A program made the translations under genes and the position numbers. A stretch of DNA of 64,000 bases from Paracoccus stylophorae (GTDB lineage Bacteria; Pseudomonadota; Alphaproteobacteria; Rhodobacterales; Rhodobacteraceae), in the NCBI RefSeq assembly GCF_028553765.1, contig NZ_CP067134.1, forward strand, positions 3,081,001-3,145,000, in the 5' to 3' direction. Of the stretch, positions 37,867 to 46,933 are shown in pieces. The notes under the pieces were generated by a model that ran no database searches, was not told the origin of the DNA, and saw nothing but the letters and a program-made list of their open reading frames with translations. Positions within the stretch are counted from its first letter, which is position 1. Each line of letters opens with the position of its first letter.

Positions 37867-38481
37867 TCAGTCCCCGATCAGGCCAAGCCCGCGCAGATAG
37901 ATGATGACGCCGCTTTCCAGCATCTCGGCCGGCTCGACCGAGCTGCGCCGCCCCGGCGCCCCGCGCGAAAACAGCTCGACCACGCCGTGGCTCATGGCCC
38001 AGATGTGATTGGCGACCATCCGCGCGGGCGGGCGCCGTTCGGGCGGAAGATGGCTGGCAAGCCCTTCGGCGGCGTCCAGCAGCACCGCCTGCGCGCGTTC
38101 GGACGCCTGGGCAAGTTCGGCATTCGCGGCAATCGAGATGCCGGATTCGAACATCGCCATGTAATAGCCGGGCCGTTCGCGCGCGAAATCCAGATAGGCC
38201 TGGCCCAGCCGCAGGAACGCGGTCAGCACGCGCGGGCGGCCGCCATCGAACGCGGCTTCCAGACGCCGCGAGAAATCCACGAATCCCTGCCGCGCGACCT
38301 CTTCGATCAGATCCTCGCGCCCCTTGAAATGGCGATAGGGGGCGGCGGCCGACACGCCGGCGCGGCGCGCGGCCTCGGCCATGGTGAAGGCTTGCGGTCC
38401 CATCTCCTCGATCAGGGCCGCCGTCGCCTCGATCAGCGCCTGACGCAGGTTGCCGTGGTGATAGGGTTTGCGCTCGGCCAC
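37867..38481 (-). CDS. TetR-family transcriptional regulator
   Basis: The 204-residue protein starts at a GTG (38479-38481) preceded by AGGG, which places it 10 bases after the HPr stop. The N-terminal helix-turn-helix is PYHHGNLRQALIEATAALIE with FTMAEAARRAGVSAAAPYRH and FKGREDLIEEVARQGF; the C-terminal ligand domain has a TetR_C-type helical part (RPGYYMAMFESGI). It forms a dimeric repressor of an unknown promoter. It appears to be the last gene of the hprK-rapZ-EIIA-HPr run. Confidence 0.9.
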   Translation of the reverse strand: MAERKPYHHGNLRQALIEATAALIEEMGPQAFTMAEAARRAGVSAAAPYRHFKGREDLIEEVARQGFVDFSRRLEAAFDGGRPRVLTAFLRLGQAYLDFARERPGYYMAMFESGISIAANAELAQASERAQAVLLDAAEGLASHLPPERRPPARMVANHIWAMSHGVVELFSRGAPGRRSSVEPAEMLESGVIIYLRGLGLIGD

Positions 38482-38491
38482 CTTCGCGGCC

Positions 38492-38770
38492 CTACATGCC
38501 TTCGCCGAAATAATCCGCGACCAGCGTTTCCAGCGCGTCGGCCAGCGCATCGGCCTGAGGGCCGCTGATCGTGACGGTGATGGTCGAGCCGCGCTGCGCG
38601 GTCAGCATCAGTAGACCCATGATCGAATCGCCCGACACGCGCATGCCGTCCTTCTCGACCGTCGCCTGCGCCTCGAACCGTTCGACCACATCGACGAATT
38701 TCGCGCTGGCCCGCGCGTGCAGGCCCTTTTCGTTGATGATCGACAGCGTTCTGGTGACGGTGTCCTTCAT
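38492..38770 (-). CDS. HPr family phosphocarrier protein
   Basis: The 92-residue HPr has the active-site histidine in INEKGLHARASAKFVDVVER and the regulatory serine in VSGDSIMGLLMLTAQRGS, the target of HPr kinase. In alphaproteobacteria that lack sugar permeases, this HPr signals carbon or nitrogen state rather than moving sugars. Its start overlaps the EIIA(Man) stop as ATGA. The cognate EI is not in the window. Confidence 0.95.
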   Translation of the reverse strand: MKDTVTRTLSIINEKGLHARASAKFVDVVERFEAQATVEKDGMRVSGDSIMGLLMLTAQRGSTITVTISGPQADALADALETLVADYFGEGM

Positions 38771-39189
38771 CCCACCGGCGTTCCGACGTCAAGCCCGGCC
38801 CCAAGCGGCACGTTGTAGGAATTGATGTATTTCCGCCCCGCCTCTTTCGCGAAGGCGACGGCATCGGCGACCGGCAGATGGCGCGATTTCGCCAGCTTCA
38901 CCAGCATCGGCAGGTTGGCCCCGTAAAGGATGGTGCGGTCGTGGAACGCGCAGGCCGGCAGCGCCAGGTTCGAGGGCGAGCCGCCAAACAGATCGGTCAC
39001 CACCACCACGCCGTCGCCGCGATCGACGGCATTGGCCGCCGCCGTGATCTCGACCGTCTTCGCCCCGCGGTCGTGATCGTCCTCGATCGCGACGGCGGCG
39101 ATATTGGCCTGCGGCCCCACCACATGCTCGACCGCCGAGCGGTATTCCCGCGCCAGCCCACCATGTGCCACGATGACAATCCCGATCAA
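38767..39189 (-). CDS. PTS system mannose-type EIIA component
   Basis: The 140-residue protein starts with TTG (39187-39189), overlapping the rapZ stop as TTGA. His in [16 protein letters not shown] is the phosphorylation site, and [20 protein letters not shown] is the family's second motif. It accepts phosphate from HPr. No IIB, IIC or IID gene lies nearby, so it is probably a regulatory rather than transport component. Confidence 0.93.
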   Translation of the reverse strand: MIGIVIVAHGGLAREYRSAVEHVVGPQANIAAVAIEDDHDRGAKTVEITAAANAVDRGDGVVVVTDLFGGSPSNLALPACAFHDRTILYGANLPMLVKLAKSRHLPVADAVAFAKEAGRKYINSYNVPLGAGLDVGTPVG

Positions 39190-40229
39190 CGCGCTTCACC
39201 AAATTCGCCAGTCCGACCGACGCCACGCTGCGGTGACCCGGCCGGGTTATCCAGTGTCTCGCCCTGCGCCTTGCCCCCGAAGGACAGCGGCATCGGCATG
39301 CGGCGTTCCAGTTCCCTGTGCCTTATTGACACCGGCCAGCCCGCATCTGCAAGCGCGACCGCCATCTTCTCGGCCAAAGTGACGGAACGATGTTGCCCGC
39401 CGGTGCAGCCAAAGCCCACCGACAGGTGCGATTTCCCCTCTTCCAGATGGGCGGGCAGCAGAAACAGGATCAGGTCGCGGATACGGCCGAAGAACTCGTC
39501 GAATCGCGGGTCGGCGGCGACGAATTCCTGCACCGCCGCATCTTGCCCGTCCAGATCGCGCAGCCCCGCCTCCCAATGCGGGTTGGTCAGGCAGCGGCAA
39601 TCGAACATCAGGTCGATCCCGCGCGGCACCCCGCGCTTGTAGCTGAAGGAATGCAGCGACACGCTGAGCCGCTGGTCCGACCGGATGTCGAACCACCGCG
39701 TCAGCTCCGCCTTCAGATCGTGAGGCGACAGATCGGTCGTATCGACCAGCACATCGGCCCGCGCCCGGATCGGGCCCAGAAGATCAAGCTCGTTCGTGAC
39801 CCCCGACAGCGGCGAGCCCTTGGGCGCCAGCGGATGGCGGCGCCGCGTCTCGTTATAGCGGCGGACCAGAACCTCGGTCGCGCAGTCCAGAAACAGCACC
39901 TCGGGCGCGTAATCGGGGCTGCGCGTCAGCCGGTCGATCAGTTCGATCACGTTGGAGGCGGAAAAATCGCGGTTGCGCACATCCAGCCCCAGGGCCAGCG
40001 GCGTCGGCCGGCTTGGCCCGTCCAGCAGGCGCGGGATCAGCGACAGCGGCAGGTTGTCGATCGCCTCGAACCCCAGATCCTCCAGCACGTTGATCGCGGT
40101 GGACCGCCCCGCCCCCGACGGCCCGGTGACCAGCACCAGCCGTTGCGGCCGGTCCCGGCGCGGCGACGGGCCGTCCGGGGTCGCGGACGCGTCGGTCCGG
40201 GCCGTCATGATGTCATCCGTGCAGTTCAT
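39186..40229 (-). CDS. rapZ: RNase adapter RapZ-like P-loop protein
   Basis: The 347-residue protein has an N-terminal Walker [21 protein letters not shown], then [19 protein letters not shown], and the C-terminal RapZ core [20 protein letters not shown]. The first ~29 residues (rich in Thr, Ala, Pro, Arg) are an extension, and an in-frame ATG at 40208 is an alternative start. In E. coli RapZ controls RNase E action on small RNAs of glucosamine synthesis; in alphaproteobacteria it is linked genetically to the regulatory PTS, as here. Walker A carries Arg in place of the usual Lys (GAGRST). Confidence 0.92.
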   Translation of the reverse strand: MNCTDDIMTARTDASATPDGPSPRRDRPQRLVLVTGPSGAGRSTAINVLEDLGFEAIDNLPLSLIPRLLDGPSRPTPLALGLDVRNRDFSASNVIELIDRLTRSPDYAPEVLFLDCATEVLVRRYNETRRRHPLAPKGSPLSGVTNELDLLGPIRARADVLVDTTDLSPHDLKAELTRWFDIRSDQRLSVSLHSFSYKRGVPRGIDLMFDCRCLTNPHWEAGLRDLDGQDAAVQEFVAADPRFDEFFGRIRDLILFLLPAHLEEGKSHLSVGFGCTGGQHRSVTLAEKMAVALADAGWPVSIRHRELERRMPMPLSFGGKAQGETLDNPAGSPQRGVGRTGEFGEAR

Positions 40230-40235
40230 CTTCGC

Positions 40236-40646
40236 TCACGCCACACGCCCCCGCAGCAGGATCTGCCGCAATGCAGCATAAAGATGCGGCCGATACGGCC
40301 CAAGAACAAGTGGCAAGGCGATTCCAAGAAGCTCATGTTTTCGCGACTGCGGCATTCGCGCATCTTCCCGGCGCCCCAGATCGACGATCAGGGCCAGGGG
40401 AACCGGCCCGGCATCGTCGGCGGCCAGCACGCCCAGCCCGCGCGCCTCGATCCGACCGCGCAGCGGGGCCGGACAGCTGGCCACCACCTGCCCGTCCCGT
40501 TCGTCCAGATCGGTGCGGTCGTCGGCGACCAGCGCCGCCCCCACCGCCATCAGTTCCAGCGCCAGCGTCGATTTGCCCGACCCCGACGGCCCCAGGATCA
40601 GCAGCCCCCGCCCCTGCATCGCGATCGTGGTGGCGTGCACCTGCAT
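40236..40646 (-). CDS. hprK: HPr kinase/phosphorylase, catalytic domain only
   Basis: The 136-residue protein starts MQVHATTIAMQGRGLLILGP with Walker A GPSGSGKST; AGGAGGTGA lies 6 bases before this ATG. It has the Asp-rich segment ALVADDRTDLDERDGQVVAS and ends in PHLYAALRQILLRGRVA. Full-length HprK of Gram-positives has ~310 residues with an extra N-terminal domain; alphaproteobacteria have this short form. It phosphorylates HPr on the regulatory serine. It is the first gene of hprK-rapZ-EIIA-HPr and divergent from pckA. Confidence 0.9.
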   Translation of the reverse strand: MQVHATTIAMQGRGLLILGPSGSGKSTLALELMAVGAALVADDRTDLDERDGQVVASCPAPLRGRIEARGLGVLAADDAGPVPLALIVDLGRREDARMPQSRKHELLGIALPLVLGPYRPHLYAALRQILLRGRVA

Positions 40647-40724
40647 CCGAATCACCTCCTGCCCCTCATTCTTGCGCGGAACGGTTAATTTTCGGCCCAA
40701 ACCGGCGCCTCTCCGCCGCCGATT

Positions 40725-40760
40725 GCGTTAACATTTTACGTTTGCGCTAACCGTTAGCGC
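40725..40760. promoter_or_regulatory. Cluster of GCGYTAAC palindromic sites in the hprK-pckA intergenic region
   Basis: Three related octamers lie within 36 bases: GCGTTAAC (40725-40732), GCGCTAAC (40744-40751) and its inverse GTTAGCGC (40753-40760). The last two form a perfect 8-bp inverted repeat with one central base. GTTTGCGCTAAC (40740-40751) is also a nearly perfect even palindrome centred on CG, the style of LacI-family operators such as those of the alphaproteobacterial carbon regulator CceR. Binding of that regulator is inference. Confidence 0.5.
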
Positions 40761-40855
40761 GCCCGTCTGGTTTCAACTTCAGCGCATGCTATAGCCGGCC
40801 CATACTGCGTAAAGGATCTGTCGCAGGCGACCATGTAGTCAGGAGCGTTACGAAG

Positions 40856-42451
40856 ATGAGCATGCGTGTAAACCCGAATTGCCGGTTGGAGGATCAGGGT
40901 ATCGAAGGGCTGGGTCGGGTGCACTACAACCTGCTGACGCCGGCGCTGATGACGCAGGCCGTCGCCCGCGGCGAGGGCGAGATCGGCCTTGGCGGCACCT
41001 TCCTCGTCTCGACGGGGATGCATACCGGCCGCTCGCCCAAGGACAAGTTCGTCGTGCGGACCCCGGATGTCGAGGACTCGATCTGGTGGGAAAACAACAA
41101 GCCGATGTCGCCCGAGGCGTTCGACCGGCTGCATGACGACATGCTGGCCCATATGCAGGGCCGCGACTATTTCGTGCAGGATCTGTATGGCGGCGCCGAT
41201 CCCGACGAACGGCTGGACGTGCGCGTGATCACCGAACTGGCGTGGCACGGCCTGTTCATCCGCCATCTGCTGCGCCGCCCCGAGGCCGACGAGCTGGCCA
41301 GCTTCACGCCCGAATACACCATCATCAACTGCCCCGGCTTCAAGGCCGATCCCGAACGCCACGGATGCCGCAGCGAAACCGTGATCGCCCTGAACTTCCG
41401 CAAAAAGCTGATCCTGATCGGCGGCACCGCCTATGCCGGCGAGAACAAGAAATCCGTCTTCACGCTGCTGAACTATATCCTGCCGGGCAAGGGCATCATG
41501 CCCATGCATTGCAGCGCCAACCACGCGCCCGGCGATCCCGACGACAGCGCGATCTTCTTCGGCCTGTCGGGCACCGGCAAGACGACCCTGTCGGCCGACC
41601 CGTCGCGCGTGCTGATCGGCGACGACGAACATGGCTGGTCCGACAAGGGCATCTTCAACTTCGAAGGCGGCTGCTATGCCAAGACGATCAACCTGTCGCC
41701 GACGGCCGAGCCCGAAATCTACGCCACCACCACGCGCTTCGGCACCGTGATCGAGAACATGGTCCACGATCCCGACACGATGGAACTGGATTTCGAGGAT
41801 AACGCGATCACCGACAACATGCGCTGCGCCTATCCGCTGGACGCGATCTCGAACGCGTCGGAAACCAGCCTTGGCGGGCATCCCAGAAACGTCATCATGC
41901 TGACCTGCGACGCGTTCGGCGTCCTGCCGCCCATCGCGCGGCTGACGCCGGCGCAGGCGATGTATCACTTCCTGTCGGGCTTCACCTCGAAGACGCCGGG
42001 GACCGAGATCGGGGTGACCGAACCGATCCCCACCTTCTCGACCTGTTTCGGCGCGCCGTTCATGCCGCGCCGCCCCGAGGTTTACGGAAAGCTTCTGGCC
42101 GACCGCATCGCCCGCCACGGCGCAAGCTGCTGGCTGGTCAATACCGGCTGGACCGGGGGCGCGTTCGGCACCGGCAAACGCATGCCGATCAAGGCCACGC
42201 GGGCGCTGCTGGCGGCTGCGCTGGACGGCAGCCTGAACGATGCCGAGTTCCGCAAGGACCCGAATTTCGGGTTCGAGGTGCCGGTCAGCGTGCCGGGGGT
42301 CGACGATACGCTGCTGGACCCGCGCCGAACCTGGGACGATCCGCAGGCCTATGACCGCCAGGCGGCCAAGCTGGTGCAGATGTTCAGCGACAATTTCGCC
42401 CAGTATCTGGACGCCATCGACGACGACGTGCGCGCCGCAGCCATCGGCTGA
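40856..42451 (+). CDS. pckA: Phosphoenolpyruvate carboxykinase (ATP)
   Basis: The 531-residue enzyme has the ATP-type PEPCK motifs: [18 protein letters not shown] (kinase P-loop), [20 protein letters not shown] with the metal-binding Asp, [10 protein letters not shown] and [18 protein letters not shown]. It converts oxaloacetate to phosphoenolpyruvate, the entry to gluconeogenesis. The SD is GGAGCG before the ATG. Palindromic sites upstream suggest carbon-dependent control, and the divergent PTS cluster reports the same state. A strong terminator follows. Confidence 0.97.
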   Translation: MSMRVNPNCRLEDQGIEGLGRVHYNLLTPALMTQAVARGEGEIGLGGTFLVSTGMHTGRSPKDKFVVRTPDVEDSIWWENNKPMSPEAFDRLHDDMLAHMQGRDYFVQDLYGGADPDERLDVRVITELAWHGLFIRHLLRRPEADELASFTPEYTIINCPGFKADPERHGCRSETVIALNFRKKLILIGGTAYAGENKKSVFTLLNYILPGKGIMPMHCSANHAPGDPDDSAIFFGLSGTGKTTLSADPSRVLIGDDEHGWSDKGIFNFEGGCYAKTINLSPTAEPEIYATTTRFGTVIENMVHDPDTMELDFEDNAITDNMRCAYPLDAISNASETSLGGHPRNVIMLTCDAFGVLPPIARLTPAQAMYHFLSGFTSKTPGTEIGVTEPIPTFSTCFGAPFMPRRPEVYGKLLADRIARHGASCWLVNTGWTGGAFGTGKRMPIKATRALLAAALDGSLNDAEFRKDPNFGFEVPVSVPGVDDTLLDPRRTWDDPQAYDRQAAKLVQMFSDNFAQYLDAIDDDVRAAAIG

Positions 42452-42471
42452 CGGACGCCGCACGCCGCAAG

Positions 42472-42506
42472 AAGACGGGGCCGCGCCGCAGCGTGGCCCC
42501 GTCTTT
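42472..42506. terminator. Bidirectional terminator between pckA and argF
   Basis: AAGACGGGGCC and GGCCCCGTCTT form a perfect 11-bp stem around a 12-base loop, with TTT on the + side. It is placed 20 bases after the pckA stop and 50 bases after the argF stop. Confidence 0.85.
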
Positions 42507-42555
42507 CGTGTTCGCACATATCAGGCGCGGGGCGATGGCCGCGCCGCGCCCCGCC

Positions 42556-43482
42556 TCAGACGCCCAGGCACCAGCGCATCACCGCCTTCTGCGCGTGCAG
42601 CCGGTTTTCGGCCTCGTCCCAGATCACCGAATGGGCACCGTCCATGACCGCGCTGGTCACCTCGTCCTCGCGATGGGCGGGCAGGCAGTGCATGAACAGC
42701 GAATCGGGCTTGGCCCGCGCCATCAGCGCCTCGTTCACCTGATAGCCGCGCAGCTGGTTGTGACGCCGTTCCTTGGCCGATTGCGGGTCGTGCATGCTGA
42801 CCCAGGTGTCGGCAAAGACCAGATCGGCCCCCTCGACCGCCTTTGCGGGGTCGCGTTCGATGGTCACGCCCACGCCCTGCGCCCGCGCGAATTCCAGCGC
42901 CTCGCGTTCCGGGTCCAGCGGCGGCGGGCCGGTGAAGGTGAAATCGAAACCGAACTGTCCGGCGGCATGGATCACGCTGGCGCAGACATTGTTGCCGTCG
43001 CCCACCCACACCACCTTGCGGCCGGCAATCGGGCCGCGATGTTCCTCGAACGTCATCACATCGGCCATGATCTGGCAGGGATGGGTGCGGTTCGTCAGCC
43101 CGTTGATGACCGGCACATCGGCATATTCCGCCATCTCCTGCAACGTCGCCTCTTCGAAGGTGCGGATCATGATCAGGTCGACATAGCGCGACAGCACCCG
43201 CGCCGTGTCGGCGATGGTCTCGCCATGGCCCAGCTGCATCTCGGACCCCGACAGCACCATGGTCTGCCCGCCCATCTGCCGCACGCCGACATCGAAACTG
43301 ACGCGGGTCCGGGTCGAGGGCTTTTCGAAGATCAGCGCCACCATGCGCCCGGAAAGCGGCTGATCGTCGTCGGGCGTGCCCTTGGGCAGGCCGTTCCGGG
43401 CGGATTTCATCCTCTGCGCCTGATCGATGATCGCCCGCAGATCGTCCTTGCCGGTGGTATGGATGTCCAGAAAATGCTTCAT
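42556..43482 (-). CDS. argF: Ornithine carbamoyltransferase
   Basis: The 308-residue enzyme begins [20 protein letters not shown]. It has the carbamoyl-phosphate motif [15 protein letters not shown], the [16 protein letters not shown] region for substrate binding, [20 protein letters not shown] and the catalytic [13 protein letters not shown]. It makes citrulline from ornithine in arginine synthesis. It is the last gene of argD-GNAT-argF. Its start is separated from the GNAT stop by 123 bases that hold a double-hairpin repeat. Confidence 0.96.
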   Translation of the reverse strand: MKHFLDIHTTGKDDLRAIIDQAQRMKSARNGLPKGTPDDDQPLSGRMVALIFEKPSTRTRVSFDVGVRQMGGQTMVLSGSEMQLGHGETIADTARVLSRYVDLIMIRTFEEATLQEMAEYADVPVINGLTNRTHPCQIMADVMTFEEHRGPIAGRKVVWVGDGNNVCASVIHAAGQFGFDFTFTGPPPLDPEREALEFARAQGVGVTIERDPAKAVEGADLVFADTWVSMHDPQSAKERRHNQLRGYQVNEALMARAKPDSLFMHCLPAHREDEVTSAVMDGAHSVIWDEAENRLHAQKAVMRWCLGV

Positions 43483-43537
43483 CTTGATGTCTTTCCGCGA
43501 TTTCGTGCAGCAAGCCCGCTTGTGGCTTTCGGGTCAA

Positions 43538-43587
43538 GGGGGCGCTGCCCCCGCCGCGCCTGTCGGCGCGACCCCCCCGGGGTATTT
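43538..43587 (-). repeat. Double-hairpin intergenic repeat, copy 1
   Basis: GGGGGC-gct-GCCCCC is followed by CGCGCC-tgtc-GGCGCG and then a conserved tail ACCCCCCCGGGGTATTT. A second copy with the same plan and tail lies inverted at 48426-48472. The copies share the first hairpin and the CCCCCGGGG(T/A)TATTT-like tail but differ in the second stem with compensating changes. Confidence 0.65.
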
Positions 43588-43605
43588 CAGGCAAAGAAGA
43601 AGCCC

Positions 43606-44082
43606 TTATCGTCGCCGCGTCATCACCCGGACGGCCTGCCCCGCGCTGTCGGCGGCGATCCGGGTGCCGGCAAAGCCCGCCTTTTCACAGGCACGGATCG
43701 CGCGCGCGTTTTCCGGGTTCGGGTCGATGGCCAGCATCTCCGCATCGCGCAGTAACAGATCGCCAAGCGCGCGCAGCCATGCCCCGCCCTGCCCCATCCC
43801 CTGCGGGCCGCCGAAGACGTCGAGGGCGACGGTCCCCGCCGGCAATCCGGCGAAATGCGGCGCGGGCCAGTGCAGCGCCGGATAGGATTGCGCATAGCCA
43901 AGCGGCGTGTCGCCCCGGCACGCGATCACCTGCCGCATCACACCGTGGTCCATGTCTTCACGGACCAGCGCGATCTGCCGGTCCGGCCCCGGCCACCATC
44001 GCGCCACCGCCGGCTGACGCAGCCATTCGGCCAGCATCGGCAGATCGGCTGCGACCACCGGACGAAACCCGTAGTCAGGCAT
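43606..44082 (-). CDS. GNAT-family N-acetyltransferase (AAC(6')-like fold)
   Basis: The 158-residue protein begins MPDYGFRPVVAADLPMLAEW, followed by LRQPAVARWWPGP, and has the acetyl-CoA pyrophosphate loop region DVFGGPQGMGQGGAWLRALG and DPNPENARAIRACEKAGF. It resembles aminoglycoside 6'-acetyltransferases and siderophore-type acetyltransferases at fold level, but the Gly-rich loop is altered and no resistance role is claimed. It overlaps argD by 8 bases, so it is probably translated with it; an amine substrate related to arginine/ornithine metabolism is possible. Confidence 0.75.
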   Translation of the reverse strand: MPDYGFRPVVAADLPMLAEWLRQPAVARWWPGPDRQIALVREDMDHGVMRQVIACRGDTPLGYAQSYPALHWPAPHFAGLPAGTVALDVFGGPQGMGQGGAWLRALGDLLLRDAEMLAIDPNPENARAIRACEKAGFAGTRIAADSAGQAVRVMTRRR

Positions 44083-45244
44083 CCAGGCTTGCGGCCGCCC
44101 GGTCCAGCCGCGCCACCGCCTCGGCGATCTCGTCGTCGCCGATGTTCAGCGGCGGCAACAGCCGCAGCGTGCTGTCGGCGGCGGGCACGGTCAGGATGTG
44201 CTGGGCATAGCCCGCCGCGACCAGATCGGCCGGTGCGGCGCGGCATTTCAGCCCCAGCATCAGCCCCTGTCCGCGCACGCCCTCGAACACGGTCGGGTGG
44301 GCGGCGACCAGACCTTCCAGCTTCTGGCGGAACAGCGCCGCCTTGCGGTTGACCTCGGCCAGGAACGCATCGTCGGCCACGATCTGCATGACCCGCGCGC
44401 CCACCGCGCAGGCCAGCGGGTTGCCGCCATAGGTCGAACCGTGCGTGCCCGCGACCATCCCCGACGCCGCCTCCTCGGTCGCCAGCACCGCGCCCAGGGG
44501 AAAGCCGCCGCCGATGCCCTTGGCGACCATCATGATGTCGGGTTCGATGCCCGCATATTCATGCGTGAACAGCCGCCCCGTGCGGCCCATGCCGCATTGC
44601 ACCTCGTCCAGCACCAGCAGCGCGCCGGTGCGGTCGCACAGCGCCCGGATCTGGCGCAGATCGGCATCCGCCATCGGCCTGATGCCCCCCTCGCCCTGAA
44701 CCGGCTCAAGCATGACGGCGGCGGTGTGCGGACCCATCGCCGCACTCAGCGCCTCGATATCGTCCCAGGGCAGTTGCCGGAACCCCGGCATCAGCGGCCC
44801 GAACCCCTTGACCATCTTCTCGGACCCCGCCGCCGCGATGGCCCCGGTCGAGCGGCCGTGGAACGCGCCCTCGAAGGTCAGGATCTCGGTCCGGTCCTCG
44901 CCCCGGTCGTGCCAGTAGCGGCGCACCATCTTGATCGCCAGCTCGGCCGCCTCGGTGCCGGAATTGGTGAAGAACACCGTGTCCGCGAATGTCGCCTCGA
45001 CCAGCAGATCGGCCAGCCGCTCCTGCTGGGGGATCTGGTACAGGTTCGACACATGCCAGATCCGGCCCGCCTGCTCGGTCAGCGCCGCGACCAGATCGGG
45101 ATGCGCATGGCCCAGCACATTGACCGCGATCCCCGATCCCAGGTCCAGATACCTTGTCCCGTCCGTGGCGATCGCCCAGGCGCCCTCGCCCCTGTCGAAG
45201 GCCAGCGGCGCGCGGTTATAGGTCGGCAGAACGTGCGAAATCAT
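44075..45244 (-). CDS. argD: Acetylornithine aminotransferase
   Basis: The 389-residue PLP enzyme starts MISHVLPTYNRAPLAFDRGE (ATG at 45242-45244 with GGGGAA upstream). Motifs are FFTNSGTEAAELAIKMVRRY, LTFEGAFHGRSTGA, LVLDEVQCGMGRTG, and the Schiff-base lysine in DIMMVAKGIGGGFPLGAV. It transaminates N-acetylglutamate semialdehyde in arginine synthesis and often also succinyldiaminopimelate in lysine synthesis. It leads the argD-GNAT-argF run. Confidence 0.95.
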   Translation of the reverse strand: MISHVLPTYNRAPLAFDRGEGAWAIATDGTRYLDLGSGIAVNVLGHAHPDLVAALTEQAGRIWHVSNLYQIPQQERLADLLVEATFADTVFFTNSGTEAAELAIKMVRRYWHDRGEDRTEILTFEGAFHGRSTGAIAAAGSEKMVKGFGPLMPGFRQLPWDDIEALSAAMGPHTAAVMLEPVQGEGGIRPMADADLRQIRALCDRTGALLVLDEVQCGMGRTGRLFTHEYAGIEPDIMMVAKGIGGGFPLGAVLATEEAASGMVAGTHGSTYGGNPLACAVGARVMQIVADDAFLAEVNRKAALFRQKLEGLVAAHPTVFEGVRGQGLMLGLKCRAAPADLVAAGYAQHILTVPAADSTLRLLPPLNIGDDEIAEAVARLDRAAASLDA

Positions 45245-45399
45245 GGCGGATTCCCCGGATGTCATGGCGATTGGAGTTGCAGGCGTGATCGGACGGCGAC
45301 GGTCTCCCGGCAGGGCGGGGCGTCAACGTCGGGGACGGGCGATGCGGGCGGTCCATGCGATCATGCCCCGCCCATAGCGCCGATTCGCGCCCCGCGCAA

Positions 45400-46218
45400 T
45401 CACGGTTTCATGCGAAACCCCGAATCCAGCCAGCGCCAGGCCAGCATCAGGATCGCGGCCACCACCAGCACGCACACGACCAGCCCGCGCAGCGGCGGCG
45501 CATCGCTGACCCCGGTCACGCCGAACCGCGCGCCGTCGATCAGATAGAAGATCGGGTTCCAGTGCGACAGGCTGCGAAACGGCTCGGGCAGGGACTGGAC
45601 GGAATAGAACGTGCCCGACAGGAACGACAGCGGCGTGATGATGAAATTCGTGATCGCCGCCATCTGGTCGAATTTCTGCGCCAGGATGCCAGCCAGGATG
45701 CCCAGCCCCCCCAGCATCAGCGCCGCCAGCAGCACGAAGGTGACGGCCCACAGCGGATGGGCGATCCCCGCCCCGGTCACGATCACCATGCCGGTCCCGA
45801 TCACCGCCGCGACCAGCCCGGCGCGCGCCACCGACCCGCACAGATAGCCGGCCAGCAACTCGCCCGCCGACAAGGGCGGCATCAGCGTGTCGACGATATT
45901 GCCCTGCACCTTGGCCGAGGTGATCGAGGACGAGGTGTTGGCGAACGAATTCTGGATCACCGTCATCATCAGGATGCCCGGCCCCAGGAACTCCAGATAG
46001 GGCAGGCCCATGATCTCGCCCCGCCCGCGCCCCAAAGCCAGCGCAAAGACCAGCACGAACAGCGCCGCCGTCATCAGCGGCGCAAAGATCGTCTGCTGCC
46101 AGACGGCCATGAACCGCATGACCTCGCGCGCGGCCAGCGTCCTGACCCCAAGCCAGTTCACGCGCCCGAAACGGCGCACGCCCATCTCAAGGCGGCCTTC
46201 GATCTTGATGCGGTCCAT
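45400..46218 (-). CDS. ABC-2 type transporter permease
   Basis: The 272-residue protein has six membrane segments and the ABC-2 permease motifs LGPGILMMTVIQNSFANTSS, KVQGNIVDTLMPPLSAGELL, and NPIFYLIDGARFGVTG near the C-terminus. Such permeases (YadH/NodJ type) export polysaccharide, lipid or drugs together with a separate ATPase. No ATPase gene is adjacent, so the partner lies elsewhere. It is divergent from gcrA and upstream of argD with a 155-base gap. Confidence 0.85.
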   Translation of the reverse strand: MDRIKIEGRLEMGVRRFGRVNWLGVRTLAAREVMRFMAVWQQTIFAPLMTAALFVLVFALALGRGRGEIMGLPYLEFLGPGILMMTVIQNSFANTSSSITSAKVQGNIVDTLMPPLSAGELLAGYLCGSVARAGLVAAVIGTGMVIVTGAGIAHPLWAVTFVLLAALMLGGLGILAGILAQKFDQMAAITNFIITPLSFLSGTFYSVQSLPEPFRSLSHWNPIFYLIDGARFGVTGVSDAPPLRGLVVCVLVVAAILMLAWRWLDSGFRMKP

Positions 46219-46228
46219 GCTGCGGTCC

Positions 46229-46257
46229 TTGAATTCTGGCGTGCCGAAGGCTAGATC
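46229..46257 (+). promoter_or_regulatory. Candidate sigma70 promoter of gcrA
   Basis: TTGAAT (46229-46234) and TAGATC (46252-46257) are 17 bases apart, about 80 bases before the gcrA start. Confidence 0.45.
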
Positions 46258-46335
46258 TCGGCATCCCGTTTGTGACGGGGACTTTCGCAGGTTTCAAGAT
46301 GGGGCGGCAGGTCGGACCCGCCCGGAAAGGCAACC

Positions 46336-46923
46336 ATGTCCTGGACGGATGATCGAGTCGAGACGCTGAAGCGCATGTGGGGCGAGGGTCAGTCGGCCAG
46401 CGCCATCGCCAAGGAACTGGGCGGCGTGACCCGCAACGCGGTGATCGGCAAGGTGCATCGTCTGGGCCTGTCGAACCGCAACGAGGAACCCGAACCGGCC
46501 CCCGCGCCCGAACCGGACAAGAAGGCCGGCAAGAAACCCGCCGCCGCGCCCAGACCGGAACCGCAGGCCGAAGCTGGCCCCGCAACGCCCGAACCGGCCA
46601 GCGAAGAGCCTGCGACCCAGGCCGCCTTCACCCCGCCGCCGCGCCGCCAGATCGTGCCGGCGGGCCAGCCGCTGCCGCCGCAGCCCTCGGCCAACGAAAT
46701 CAGCCCCGAGGCGCTGGCCTCGGTCCGCGAGGTCGAGAAGAAGGCCCGCAAGCTGACCCTGATGGAGCTGACGGAACGGACCTGCAAATGGCCCATCGGC
46801 GATCCGGCGACCGAGAAATTCTGGTTCTGCGGCCTGCCCAGCCAGCCCGGCAAACCCTATTGCGAGGCGCATGTCGGCGTCGCCTTCCAGCCGATGAGCT
46901 CGCGCCGCGACCGCCGTCGCTGA
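46336..46923 (+). CDS. gcrA: Cell-cycle regulator GcrA
   Basis: The 195-residue protein has the GcrA N-terminal helix-turn-helix, [20 protein letters not shown] followed by [21 protein letters not shown] Pro/Ala/Glu-rich linker spans ~50-135. The C-terminal conserved domain has [20 protein letters not shown] and [13 protein letters not shown], corresponding to the sigma70-interacting part. In Caulobacter GcrA works with RNA polymerase at CcrM-methylated GANTC promoters. A GANTC site (GAGTC, 46355-46359) lies in the start of this gene. Confidence 0.95.
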   Translation: MSWTDDRVETLKRMWGEGQSASAIAKELGGVTRNAVIGKVHRLGLSNRNEEPEPAPAPEPDKKAGKKPAAAPRPEPQAEAGPATPEPASEEPATQAAFTPPPRRQIVPAGQPLPPQPSANEISPEALASVREVEKKARKLTLMELTERTCKWPIGDPATEKFWFCGLPSQPGKPYCEAHVGVAFQPMSSRRDRRR

Positions 46924-46933
46924 CGGCGCGACG

